From Marinoscillum pacificum (lineage in GTDB: Bacteria; Bacteroidota; Bacteroidia; Cytophagales; Cyclobacteriaceae): a stretch of 64,000 nucleotides of DNA. The first letter of the stretch is position 1; the number at the start of each line of letters is the position of its first letter. Location: the NCBI RefSeq assembly GCF_024714495.1, contig NZ_JAMZMJ010000001.1:372001-436000 (forward strand), in the 5' to 3' direction. The notes beneath the pieces were generated by a model. It was not told where the DNA came from. It saw nothing but the letters and a program-made list of their open reading frames with translations, and did no database searches. Shown piece by piece: positions 18,957 to 27,680 of this stretch. Position numbers and translations under genes: made by a program.

Positions 18957-19754
18957 TTACCATTTGCTTGCAAACGTATCGATCACTTCAATGATGATCA
19001 ATATGATAATGATCCATTCCAAACGACTGCTTTCTCTATGGTGATTATAGGAAATGTACACTTCCAAGTTATCCTCAATGATCTTCAGCGTACTATCTAT
19101 CTCTCGATAGCGTTGTACTAGTTCAAAGTGTTTGGCGAGCGTGTTATGTAAACGATCCAAATATTCATCTTCCCATGCTGTCTCAGGACTATCAAGAATA
19201 TAGAGGTTTTGAGCAATACTGTTCTTCGCATTTAAGCTCTTTCCAATAAATTTCAATGCCTTTTTATGACTCAATTTCACCTTACCATGTATTTCCATGT
19301 ATTGGGTATAGTCTTTGAGTTCACTCAAGAGCGACTGACTCATACCATTGTAGTAATCCAATGCCACGGACTGTGCCAGGTGCATCATGATCATCTTATT
19401 TACCGCGTGATCAAAACGCCCCAAAGACAAGGCATCAAAGGTTAACTCAATCATCCCTTCTTGATCAGCAACCTTAACTTTAAACTCATCTTCCTTTAAT
19501 GATTCTCTTGAATTAGAACAATACGGCTTAATGCGTTCAATGTGTGCAGAGATCTCGGAAACACTCATATCTGAAAATACAGCCACGCCATAGCTGAGCA
19601 AATACAAATACTTAGTAGCACTATACTGATAGTATAATTCTTTAGAAGTTGAAGCCACTAACATGTCAGGAAACTGAAGTTTGTAGCCAACTAAATCGAT
19701 CTTGTCTGCTATGCAAAACCCTGCATAGTTTAGACCTGAATTGGTAGTATCCAT
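18957..19754 (-). CDS. RMD1/DUF155-family protein
   Basis: 265 residues. The match to the RMD1 (YagE/DUF155) family is clear: LYLLSYGVAVFSDM, then HAVNKMIMMHLAQSVALDYY, ISKSLNAKNS-like text (GKSLNAKNSIAQNLYILDSP), ETAWEDEYLDRLHNTL, and a C-terminal membrane helix in SRLEWIIIILIIIEVID. Yeast members are needed for mitochondrial translation or meiotic nuclear division; bacterial members are uncharacterised. The final helix makes it a tail-anchored inner-membrane protein. It is divergent from the TonB receptor gene across a 219-bp spacer. Confidence 0.85.
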   Translation of the reverse strand: MDTTNSGLNYAGFCIADKIDLVGYKLQFPDMLVASTSKELYYQYSATKYLYLLSYGVAVFSDMSVSEISAHIERIKPYCSNSRESLKEDEFKVKVADQEGMIELTFDALSLGRFDHAVNKMIMMHLAQSVALDYYNGMSQSLLSELKDYTQYMEIHGKVKLSHKKALKFIGKSLNAKNSIAQNLYILDSPETAWEDEYLDRLHNTLAKHFELVQRYREIDSTLKIIEDNLEVYISYNHHRESSRLEWIIIILIIIEVIDTFASKW

Positions 19755-19906
19755 TACGTAATTGGATCGATATACGTAATAGAAAAATTATAGATTAGAA
19801 AAAGAGAATGTTTCTAATGATATTCTAATGTGATTCTCACTACTTCTAGTGATTGGAGCTATGTATTTCCCTACTGGTAGTGATAGGATCAAGTAATTGT
19901 CAAACT

Positions 19907-19914
19907 TACTTTTG
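19907..19914 (+). promoter_or_regulatory. Candidate Bacteroidota -7 box for the iron uptake operon
   Basis: TACTTTTG fits TAnnTTTG and lies 60 bp upstream of the receptor start. I see no good -33 TTG at the right distance, so it is tentative. Confidence 0.45.
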
Positions 19915-19927
19915 CATTATTATTTTT

Positions 19928-19956
19928 AATTAGTCTAAATAAGAATAAGACTAGTT
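19928..19956. promoter_or_regulatory. Inverted repeat, candidate iron-regulator operator
   Basis: AATTAGTCT at 19928-19936 faces AGACTAGTT at 19948-19956 across 11 bp (8 of 9 pairs match). It sits just downstream of the candidate -7 box and 17 bp before the receptor start codon. Position and A/T-rich dyad fit a Fur- or DtxR-type repressor site; this is inference. Confidence 0.5.
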
Positions 19957-19973
19957 AATAGCCGTAGAAGTAA

Positions 19974-22382
19974 ATGTTTAGAAATTTAGTCCTGATCGTA
20001 GTAGGTATGTTCATCATACCTCTAGAAATGTATGCTCAAACGGGTACTCTTTCTGGTCAAATCTTATTTGAAGATGGACAACCAGTTGCGTACGCGACTA
20101 TCAATTTAGCCAAAACAAAAAATCACACTCTTACATCTGAAAATGGATGGTTTGAATTAACCAATATTCCTTATGGTAACTACCAGTTAGAAATTAGTAG
20201 TATTGAAATAGATAATAAGGTTCAACAAATCAAGGTCAATTCTGCATCAAACAAGCTGAATATCAAGGTTAAAAAAGCTGAGGCAAGCGTTCTTTCGGAG
20301 GTAACAGTAGAAGGCGCATCAGTAAAGAGGGAAATTGAAACCAAGGGATTTTCGGTAAATGTTGTTGAAACGAAAGAGGCAAGCTTAAGAAGTATTCAAA
20401 CAAACGAATTGCTGAATACAACAGTCGGAGTTAAAATTCGTCAAAACGGAGGACTAGGATCAAATGTTAGTTACAGTTTAAATGGTCTTTCTGGCAGTTC
20501 TGTTAGAATATTCATCGACGGCATTCCTATATCCACCTATGGAAATTCGTTCAACCTGAACAGCATACCTCCTTCCATGATCAAACAAATCGAAGTATAC
20601 AAAGGGGTTGTTCCTGGACATTTGTCTGATGATGCACTTGGGGGTGCGATTAACATCGTACTCCATAAGGAAACCAAAACCAATTTTAATGCATCTGTCT
20701 CTTATGGCTCTTTCAATACCTTTCAAGCAAGTGCGAATGGGCTTTATCGATTTGATGATTCGGGATTTACCGTTAAGGCTTCAATATTTCACAATTACTC
20801 GGACAATGACTACAAGGTATCCGGACGAAGTGTTGTCGTAACTGGCTTAGGTGGTGTGCAAACGCCAATAACAGCGAGAAGGTTTAATGACGCTTACAGA
20901 TCTACCGGTGGGATGACTCAAATTGGCTTCACCAATGTCAAGTGGGCTGATCAATTCTTAATTGGAGTCACAGGATCTAGTGATTATAAAGAAGTCCAGC
21001 ATGGAGCATTTATGACCATTATTCCGTATAAGGATCGTTTTTTAGAGTCTGATGCGATGTTAGGCAACCTTACTTACGCTAAAAAAGACCTCTTCATAAA
21101 AGGTTTAGATATAAATATCAATGGATTGTACGGCAAACGAAACCGATCAGTCAGTGATACAGTTTCCTGGGCCTACAGTTGGAACGGAGAACGAGCAACA
21201 GATTTTAGAGGAAATGAATACCAGTATTCCTGGAGATCTCAACAAGAAGGTGGCCCTACGCTATCTCAAATTAATCGAACAGTCGGTTCAGTAAGAACGG
21301 GTTTGTCCTATTCCTTCAACAAAGATCACAAGATTTTATTCAATCATGTTTACAGTAGCATTGATAGAGAAGATAGCGATGCTCTTAGGTCTGTTTTAGA
21401 AAATACCTTCCGGGGAACGAGAGATTTGACTAAAAATATACTCTCAGCCACCTACGAAATGAAAGCATTAGATGAGAGATTCAAGGCAAATGTATTCGGA
21501 AAATTCTATCAGCAAAATACTGTTAACATTGACCCTGAAATAGACGAAGAATCCAATGAAATAGTAGACGATATTACCAGTGCAAATGTGAAGGATAATG
21601 GATATGGCTTTACTCTCTCGTATGCCCTGCTGCCTAAAGTTATAATTCTTACCTCGGCTGAAAAGGCCATTAGGCTACCAAATGAAAGTGAAGTTTTTGG
21701 TAATGACGGGGACAATGTTGTTGCTAACCCAAGCATCAGACCAGAGTTGAGTCATAATTACAATTTAGGATTCAAGATAGGAACCTTCAGTTATAAAAAG
21801 CACGACTTCACAATCACAACAAACTTCTTTGCGCGTAATATTAAAGACAGAATTGGACTACCAATAGAAACCTCGCTGAACGTAAACGATGAAACCATTC
21901 TTTACGAAAACCAAGGAAATGGTACTTCCAAAGGTATTGAAGCACAGTTCGAATATGAATACAATAACAACTTCGGACTTAATTTTAACCTTTCGCGATT
22001 TGACCTTAAAGTGATCAACAGAGGGGTCGAAATTGATGTCCCAAATACTCCATTCTTCACCATGAATGGAAGTCTGCGTTATTCATTGAAAAACCTTATC
22101 CAAGAAGACTCTCGATTGAACCTATTCTATACCATGTATTTCACGGATGAGTTCTCTTATCTGGTCCGTCAGGGGACGAATACTGTGGGTGATGATTTCT
22201 TTAAGATTCCAACCCAGATTTCACAAGATTTAGGCTTTAGCTATGTTTTCCCAAGCAATGAATTCGTAGTGAGTTTTGATGTTAAGAACGTATTTGACAA
22301 GCCTGTCTATGATAACCTATCAGTGCAAAAACCTGGTAGAGCCTTTTATTTAAAAATCAATTATCGAATAAATAAATTTTAA
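19974..22382 (+). CDS. TonB-dependent receptor, siderophore/iron type
   Basis: 802 residues. A signal peptide ends at MYAQ, followed by a CarboxypepD_reg-like domain about 22-100 (GTLSGQILFEDGQPVAYATI), then a plug domain about 110-230 (LLNTTVGVKIRQNGG, RIFIDGIPIS, IEVYKGVVPGHL, ALGGAINIVL) and a 22-strand barrel ending in the aromatic residue Phe (KINYRINKF). It is an outer-membrane importer energised by TonB. Together with the DUF4374 lipoprotein and PepSY protein genes directly downstream, this is the gene order of Bacteroidota ferric-siderophore uptake loci. Spacing to the next gene is 20 bp. Confidence 0.93.
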   Translation: MFRNLVLIVVGMFIIPLEMYAQTGTLSGQILFEDGQPVAYATINLAKTKNHTLTSENGWFELTNIPYGNYQLEISSIEIDNKVQQIKVNSASNKLNIKVKKAEASVLSEVTVEGASVKREIETKGFSVNVVETKEASLRSIQTNELLNTTVGVKIRQNGGLGSNVSYSLNGLSGSSVRIFIDGIPISTYGNSFNLNSIPPSMIKQIEVYKGVVPGHLSDDALGGAINIVLHKETKTNFNASVSYGSFNTFQASANGLYRFDDSGFTVKASIFHNYSDNDYKVSGRSVVVTGLGGVQTPITARRFNDAYRSTGGMTQIGFTNVKWADQFLIGVTGSSDYKEVQHGAFMTIIPYKDRFLESDAMLGNLTYAKKDLFIKGLDININGLYGKRNRSVSDTVSWAYSWNGERATDFRGNEYQYSWRSQQEGGPTLSQINRTVGSVRTGLSYSFNKDHKILFNHVYSSIDREDSDALRSVLENTFRGTRDLTKNILSATYEMKALDERFKANVFGKFYQQNTVNIDPEIDEESNEIVDDITSANVKDNGYGFTLSYALLPKVIILTSAEKAIRLPNESEVFGNDGDNVVANPSIRPELSHNYNLGFKIGTFSYKKHDFTITTNFFARNIKDRIGLPIETSLNVNDETILYENQGNGTSKGIEAQFEYEYNNNFGLNFNLSRFDLKVINRGVEIDVPNTPFFTMNGSLRYSLKNLIQEDSRLNLFYTMYFTDEFSYLVRQGTNTVGDDFFKIPTQISQDLGFSYVFPSNEFVVSFDVKNVFDKPVYDNLSVQKPGRAFYLKINYRINKF

Positions 22383-22402
22383 CACTTTTAATTAAACCAT
22401 AT

Positions 22403-23755
22403 ATGAAATTAAGCTACCTGAATTATAAAACCTTAGCAGGAATACTGCTAACAATTGGCTTAAATACTGCATGTACTGACGATAATGAAATAGATCCGGA
22501 ACAAGTTGAAGATGGAAGATGGATCACAGTTGCTGCTGCTCGAATGGGTGATAACCCTGGCGATGGCAACGGAGGAACGTTGATTTATTCACTTTCTAGT
22601 GAAGATGCCAAAGATCCTACTTTTTCTATAGCGCCATTTGATAATGGATTTATTGTTCCTTCTAACAGAACAGCAAGATTACAATCATCTGAAGATGGTA
22701 ACACAATCTTTAACATTAGCTATGCAGGTGATACAGGAGGAAACTACTCCAAGTACACGGTAGAAGGTGGACAAGACTTTGTCAAAACAGGTACTGAAAT
22801 AAGTATTGCTCCTTATGTAGGTTCAGCGCCAAGATGGATCAAATTATTTGACGGTGACCAAACAGGATCTGCGGTTTATGTCTCTGCAGAAGCTCAATTT
22901 GATGACAATGGTACACCAGATGATGCATCTGATGATGTTTACTTACGTCATGAAGCAACAATGGGCGTTGTGACCTTAGACTTGGTCAATTCATCTATTA
23001 ATGAATTTCAAGAGAGTTCTTTAAAATTAACTGACGAAGAAGAAGCTCAGGGTTACTACATTTCAAGAATTGACATGCCTACTCTGAATACGGCTGGAGA
23101 TAAATTGTACATCGGTGCACGCTTAAGTAAAGTAGATCCTGCAACAGGTGAGTCTGATAGAAATGGTGAAATTTTGGGTTCTAAAACCATCGTTCTTGAC
23201 TACCCATCTTTGTTAAATCCAACTGTTATTACTTCAGCTGTAGGTCATGGTAATACTAACGGTTACCGTAGCATCAACTCTTTCGAATACAATGGAAGTG
23301 TTTACCAGGCTAATCAGGGAGATCCTAATGGTTCTCACATATTGAAGATAGATGCTAATAATCAATACGATGATTCTTATGTTTTCAGTCTTGATGATGC
23401 ATTGGGTACACAAGAGTCTTACATCTTAGCTTGGAGACCTGCTTCTAACGGAAAAGCAGTAGTGGCTTATCGTGACGCTACATCTGCAGAAGGTGTTGCC
23501 GGAGCACAGGGCTTTTTTGCTTTGGTAGACTTAGAAGCTAAAACTGCTCAAAAAATCACAGACATTCCTTATGAAGCTGATTTTTACTTATTCCAATATC
23601 AAGGTTTTGTTGCTAACGGATCTGAAATTTATCTAACACAAGCTCCAGTTGGTAAAAATGGAAATATTTATGTGGTAGATACAGAAACTGGTGAAGTAAC
23701 CAAAGGTGCTGAATTAGTTAACGTAGAAGGAAGTCACTTTATCGGGGCATTCTAA
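22403..23755 (+). CDS. DUF4374 lipoprotein of iron uptake locus
   Basis: 450 residues. The signal sequence ends with a lipobox N-T-A-C (Cys24). The body fits DUF4374, a seven-bladed propeller-like family: GDNPGDGNGGTLIYSL, FSIAPFDNGFIVPSNRTARL, ISIAPYVGSAPRWIKLF and a C-terminal EVTKGAELVNVEGSHFIGAF. DUF4374 proteins are encoded next to TonB siderophore receptors in Bacteroidota and are thought to bind the receptor or ligand on the periplasmic or surface side. It is followed by a long hairpin terminator before the PepSY gene, so that gene may be read at a lower level. Confidence 0.87.
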   Translation: MKLSYLNYKTLAGILLTIGLNTACTDDNEIDPEQVEDGRWITVAAARMGDNPGDGNGGTLIYSLSSEDAKDPTFSIAPFDNGFIVPSNRTARLQSSEDGNTIFNISYAGDTGGNYSKYTVEGGQDFVKTGTEISIAPYVGSAPRWIKLFDGDQTGSAVYVSAEAQFDDNGTPDDASDDVYLRHEATMGVVTLDLVNSSINEFQESSLKLTDEEEAQGYYISRIDMPTLNTAGDKLYIGARLSKVDPATGESDRNGEILGSKTIVLDYPSLLNPTVITSAVGHGNTNGYRSINSFEYNGSVYQANQGDPNGSHILKIDANNQYDDSYVFSLDDALGTQESYILAWRPASNGKAVVAYRDATSAEGVAGAQGFFALVDLEAKTAQKITDIPYEADFYLFQYQGFVANGSEIYLTQAPVGKNGNIYVVDTETGEVTKGAELVNVEGSHFIGAF

Positions 23756-23776
23756 ATACTCATTCGTATTCTATAT

Positions 23777-23835
23777 AAGGGAAGTTTTACCATTCTCATT
23801 AAAAAATGAGCCTCTGGTAAAGCTTCCCTTTTAGT
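23777..23835 (+). terminator. Long hairpin terminator or attenuator
   Basis: AAGGGAAGTTTTACC at 23777-23791 pairs with GGTAAAGCTTCCCTT at 23816-23830 (15 bp, one wobble), with an inner CTCAT/ATGAG hairpin, followed by T4. It separates the DUF4374 gene from the PepSY gene. Confidence 0.8.
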
Positions 23836-23901
23836 TGTTAATTGAATTATTGATTTTGTACTGGGTTTCTACCTCACATTTAATTTCACAATCATCCTCA
23901 T

Positions 23902-25074
23902 ATGGCCTCAGCATCAACCTGGAAGCGTGTAAGAAAACTGTTCAATGACATTCACTTGTGGATGGGTATTGGAGCAGGACTTGTTTTATTTGTCGTGTGC
24001 TTTACTGGAACCGTATACACGTTTCATGAAGAGATTGATCATGCGATCAATAGTCATAAGTATTCAGTAGACCTGCCTGAGGGTGGAGCCACTCCCCTTT
24101 CAATAGAAGATCTTTCTAAGCAACTAGCAGAATCTGTAGACGGCAGTGCTTCTTCAGTAGTGATAAGTGAAGACCCCAAGGTCTCTTATCAATTTTCTGT
24201 GAGAAAAGAAGGCGAACGACGAGGTACCACATACCTGGTGAATCAGTATACAGGAGAGGTTTTGGGAGATACCAAAAGTGGAGCTTCAGAGTTTTTTATG
24301 GTCATGTTCAGACTACACCGATGGCTTATGCTAGATACCAAAATCGGCAGACCGATAGTTGGGTGGAGCACAGTTATCTTTATACTGATTATCCTAACAG
24401 GTTTGGTAATTTGGGTACCACAAAAAGCCAAATCCTGGAGACAAGGTTTAAAAATCAAATGGAGTGGCAATTGGAAAAGAATCAATCACGATTTACACAA
24501 TTCACTGGGTCTCTATACAGCTATTTTTTTATTGATCATGGGACTTACTGGCTTACAATGGTCTTTTGACTGGTACCGAGATGGCTTGAGAAGTGTTTTG
24601 GGCGTGGAAGCTCCTCAACGTGGCGGTAGACCTGAAGAAAAGGCACCTAAAGACTCTACAACTTCTAGTCAACCAACTTTATCTACGGAAAAGCTTATTT
24701 CAATAGCTAATACGGAGTTGACCTATAAAGGCACCTATAGAATTGACCTACCTAACGAAGACAAAGAATCGGTTAGCATTAGGAAGTATTCCTCTGGATT
24801 TTTTGCTGGACCTGCATCTGATAACTTGACACTTGATTCTAGAAGTGGAAGGATAATTTCAAAGGAAATTTTTTCAGATAATCCATTCAATGAGAAAGTG
24901 GCAAGATCTATCAAGGCGCTTCATGTCGGAGATGTCTTCGGAACTTTTTCCAAGATAATATACTTCGTTTCCTGTCTCATAGCAACTAGTTTACCCGTAA
25001 CAGGAACCATCATATGGGTAAACAAACTGAAAAAGAAGGCTAAGCGTAAAAAGAAAAGTATAGCTGTAGCTTAA
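23902..25074 (+). CDS. PepSY-associated TM-helix protein, likely ferric-siderophore reductase
   Basis: 390 residues. The N-terminal helix (KLFNDIHLWMGIGAGLVLFV) carries the His of the family; further helices lie at about 145-172, 195-222 and 340-365. The periplasmic PepSY part lies between the first and second helices. A second basic/His site (NHDLHNSLGLYTAI) sits on the third helix. Proteins of this PepSY_TM family (such as FpvG, FoxB and PiuB) reduce ferric siderophores in the inner membrane using haem-bound electrons. The Lys/Arg-rich tail (KLKKKAKRKKKS) is cytoplasmic. It completes the receptor/DUF4374/PepSY iron uptake set. Confidence 0.87.
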   Translation: MASASTWKRVRKLFNDIHLWMGIGAGLVLFVVCFTGTVYTFHEEIDHAINSHKYSVDLPEGGATPLSIEDLSKQLAESVDGSASSVVISEDPKVSYQFSVRKEGERRGTTYLVNQYTGEVLGDTKSGASEFFMVMFRLHRWLMLDTKIGRPIVGWSTVIFILIILTGLVIWVPQKAKSWRQGLKIKWSGNWKRINHDLHNSLGLYTAIFLLIMGLTGLQWSFDWYRDGLRSVLGVEAPQRGGRPEEKAPKDSTTSSQPTLSTEKLISIANTELTYKGTYRIDLPNEDKESVSIRKYSSGFFAGPASDNLTLDSRSGRIISKEIFSDNPFNEKVARSIKALHVGDVFGTFSKIIYFVSCLIATSLPVTGTIIWVNKLKKKAKRKKKSIAVA

Positions 25075-25114
25075 TCTGGACTATGATTTAAGGTGTGATG
25101 ATTATGTTTACAAC

Positions 25115-25789
25115 ATGAGCCAGCGCACCTTTTTTAATGAACCTACCATTCTTGATTTTCATACACACAGTATGAGAAACGCTGACAATCCATTAGTTCA
25201 AGAAATAATCTCAGTTCATCTTGGTCAGCAAAAAGATTATCATTTTTTCACGATGGGTATGCATCCCTGGTGGACTGATCAGCCAGTCACTTCTACCCAA
25301 AAAGCTAAATTGGTTTCATATTTGAATCAAGAAAAATGTTTGGCCATGGGAGAAATGGGTTTGGACAATCTGAAAGGCCCTGATATGAATACTCAAATGG
25401 ATATTCTAAGAAGTTTGTTAGCCATTGCCAATGACCTTGAAAAGCCCGTAATTATACATTGTGTTCGTGCTTTTGATCAATTCCTGAAAATTAAAAAAGA
25501 GTTTCCTGCCATTCCCAACTGGTGCATCCATGGTTATGGCCGTCATTTAATCCTGGCGAGGCAATTGATTGATCAAGGATGCTATTTATCCCTAATGCCT
25601 TCAAAAGATGAAAAGTATGCGGAATGGTTTGAGCAATTGCCTCATGATCGCCTATTTTTGGAAACTGACAGTATGCCTAATGTTAGTATTATTGAGATTT
25701 ATGATCAGGTATCAAAAACTACTACTATTGGATTGGAGGCATTAAAACAACAAATGAATTACAACGCAAAAGCGTTTTTTGGAATATGA
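25115..25789 (+). CDS. TatD-family metal-dependent hydrolase
   Basis: 224 residues, a little short for TatD (about 255). The metal-binding motifs are there: FHTHS near the start, GMHPWW, MGEMGLD, IIHCVRAF, and the last acid in FLETDSMP. TatD enzymes are Mg2+-dependent 3'-5' DNA/RNA exonucleases linked to DNA repair and turnover. The stop overlaps the start of the TcdA gene by 4 bp (ATGA), so the two are co-translated. The two genes are often seen together in Bacteroidota. Confidence 0.86.
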   Translation: MSQRTFFNEPTILDFHTHSMRNADNPLVQEIISVHLGQQKDYHFFTMGMHPWWTDQPVTSTQKAKLVSYLNQEKCLAMGEMGLDNLKGPDMNTQMDILRSLLAIANDLEKPVIIHCVRAFDQFLKIKKEFPAIPNWCIHGYGRHLILARQLIDQGCYLSLMPSKDEKYAEWFEQLPHDRLFLETDSMPNVSIIEIYDQVSKTTTIGLEALKQQMNYNAKAFFGI

Positions 25790-26511
25790 GTGACTGGTTA
25801 GAGAGAACTGAATTATTGATTGGAACGGAAGCATTAAACAAATTAAAAGGTTCCAAAGTATTGGTTGTTGGCCTAGGAGGCGTCGGTAGTTATGCTGCCG
25901 AAACCCTTGTTCGTGCGGGTATTGGAAGCATCACCATTATAGATGGAGATGATGTAGATGCAACGAACAAGAATCGTCAAATTCAAGCGCTAAATTCTAC
26001 CATTGGTAAACAAAAAGCACATGTTTTGGAAGAACGATTCCTGGACATCAATCCTACCCTCAATATTCGGGTAATTGATCATTTCATGGAACCAGATGTG
26101 ATGAATCAATTCCTACGAGAAAATTCCTTTGACTTTGCGCTTGACTGTATTGACAGCTTTTTACCAAAGCTCTCCATGATCCTAACTTTGCGTAGAATGA
26201 AGTGCAAATTCATTTCTTCCATGGGTGCTGGTGGCAAGTTAGATCCTTCTCGAATAAAGGTTGCTGATATCAGTAACACAAGAGAATGTAAGTTCAGCCA
26301 ACAATTACGTAAGATGCTGAAAAACAAAGGTGTAGATAAAAAAGTTTTATGTGTTTATTCAGATGAAATCCAGTTAAAACATTCCCTGAAGAAGACGGAT
26401 GGCACTAACTATAAGAAGTCGTTTTACGGTACTATATCCTACATGCCGGCAATGTTTGGAATGACCATGGCAGCTGAAGTCATCAAACGTTTATCTACTG
26501 ATCAAGAATAA
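25786..26511 (+). CDS. tcdA: tRNA threonylcarbamoyladenosine dehydratase
   Basis: 241 residues, normal for Bacteroidota TcdA. E1/ThiF-type motifs are clear: VVGLGGVGSYAAETLVRAG (nucleotide-binding), IDGDDVDATNKNRQIQAL, and DCIDSFLPKLSM. TcdA uses ATP to cyclise t6A37 of ANN-reading tRNAs to ct6A, improving decoding. It overlaps tatD by 4 bp. The Cys in REC(K) downstream and the C-terminal YMPAMFGMTMAAEVIKRL are also typical. Confidence 0.9.
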   Translation: MSDWLERTELLIGTEALNKLKGSKVLVVGLGGVGSYAAETLVRAGIGSITIIDGDDVDATNKNRQIQALNSTIGKQKAHVLEERFLDINPTLNIRVIDHFMEPDVMNQFLRENSFDFALDCIDSFLPKLSMILTLRRMKCKFISSMGAGGKLDPSRIKVADISNTRECKFSQQLRKMLKNKGVDKKVLCVYSDEIQLKHSLKKTDGTNYKKSFYGTISYMPAMFGMTMAAEVIKRLSTDQE

Positions 26512-26575
26512 GTTAATCGCTTCTGATTATCGCCAAACGGCATTATCTTAGTGGTTCTCTAACTGACCAAAACGT

Positions 26576-27106
26576 ATGCTTTCCAATCTGACCAAGATCT
26601 CATTAGGAGTTATAATACTATGCATCGCATTTACTAGTAATGCTCAACGTAAGTACAGCATTGTAAAAGTCATTGACGACTTGAGATACAACTGGGATGA
26701 AACAGCCATTTCGCTGAAAGACTACCATGGCATTCAGGAATTCTGCTCAAGCAAAGTAGAAAAGGAGAAAACCCTTAAACTTTTAGATGATATTCATCAT
26801 TGGGACACCACCCTCTATTATGTCGTCAAGGAGAAATATGAAAAAACTCAAGACAAGGAAGCCGCTGCTACGCTGAAAGATATTGAAACGCTAGAAGCGG
26901 ACTTTACTACGTTGAATTTTAAAGAGTTTATCCAGGAAGAATGTGGTCAAATTAAAGTTATAAGAGATGACTTTGATGCAGTAACCATCAAACAATACGA
27001 AAAGGCTATCAAAAAATTTGAGAAAGAACTAGTTGCTTATATTAATATTATCACGGAGCGAATTGACATCATAGATGAACATGTTCATCATTTACAATTA
27101 GATTAA
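26576..27106 (+). CDS. Secreted helical hypothetical protein
   Basis: 176 residues with a signal peptide (residues 1-24, ending SNAQ). The mature part is almost all alpha-helical and highly charged (for example EKYEKTQDKEAAATLKDIETLEADF). I recognise no family. It converges with the DUF6438 lipoprotein gene with only 3 bp between stops, and no separate terminator is visible there. Confidence 0.6.
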   Translation: MLSNLTKISLGVIILCIAFTSNAQRKYSIVKVIDDLRYNWDETAISLKDYHGIQEFCSSKVEKEKTLKLLDDIHHWDTTLYYVVKEKYEKTQDKEAAATLKDIETLEADFTTLNFKEFIQEECGQIKVIRDDFDAVTIKQYEKAIKKFEKELVAYINIITERIDIIDEHVHHLQLD

Positions 27107-27109
27107 CAA

Positions 27110-27577
27110 CTATTCGTTTTCTACTTCTTCTGTACTATCCCACTTTAACTCCTTCAAATAGTTTTGGATGTAATTCTCAAGGTTTTTTAAGCCTTCTGGT
27201 GCTCCATAATAATCTTTAATTCGCTTGGTTTGATCACCTAATGTATAGGATATATATGTGGTAGGTAAATCCGAAACCCGCTTAACATATTCATCCTCCA
27301 GAGTAAAGAAGTCTATTTCATCAAACTGCTTTTTTAAAGCTATCAATTCCTCGCTAGTAAGCATAGCCTTGTAAGTTCCTATCTGCTCAATGTTCTTTTC
27401 CCCTACAAGTTGTACCAGTCCATTGTCATAAATTTGCATGATATAAACTGGACAAACACCCATGCAAGAAGATCTGGACATCTCCATAAGTAATTTAGGA
27501 GGTTGATTCTTTTGGCTAGCACACGCTATAGCCATCACAATTATTCCACAGTAAAGTATTACATTCTTCAAATTCAT
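27110..27577 (-). CDS. DUF6438 lipoprotein
   Basis: 155 residues. The signal sequence ends in a lipobox A-I-A-C (Cys19). The mature part has the DUF6438 pattern: MSRSSCMGVCPVYIMQIYDNG (a C-x3-C-P motif), GTYKAMLTSEELIAL and the aromatic strand FFTLEDEY. DUF6438 proteins are widespread in Bacteroidota as small lipoproteins of unknown role. The invariant Cys pair may form a disulfide. It is monocistronic. Confidence 0.85.
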   Translation of the reverse strand: MNLKNVILYCGIIVMAIACASQKNQPPKLLMEMSRSSCMGVCPVYIMQIYDNGLVQLVGEKNIEQIGTYKAMLTSEELIALKKQFDEIDFFTLEDEYVKRVSDLPTTYISYTLGDQTKRIKDYYGAPEGLKNLENYIQNYLKELKWDSTEEVENE

Positions 27578-27680
27578 AAATCTCGGTTTACCGTCTCTAA
27601 CGTCTTAAATCTGATTGTTTGTCAAATGAACCTACAATCTGTCTAATTTGATAAAAATAGTGTTCTTATCTTTAACCTCC

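Noticed and set aside
27648-27680. TTG start for the FdhF/YdeP gene
   Set aside because: It adds a hydrophobic tail absent in the family; the ATG at 27681 is a better start.
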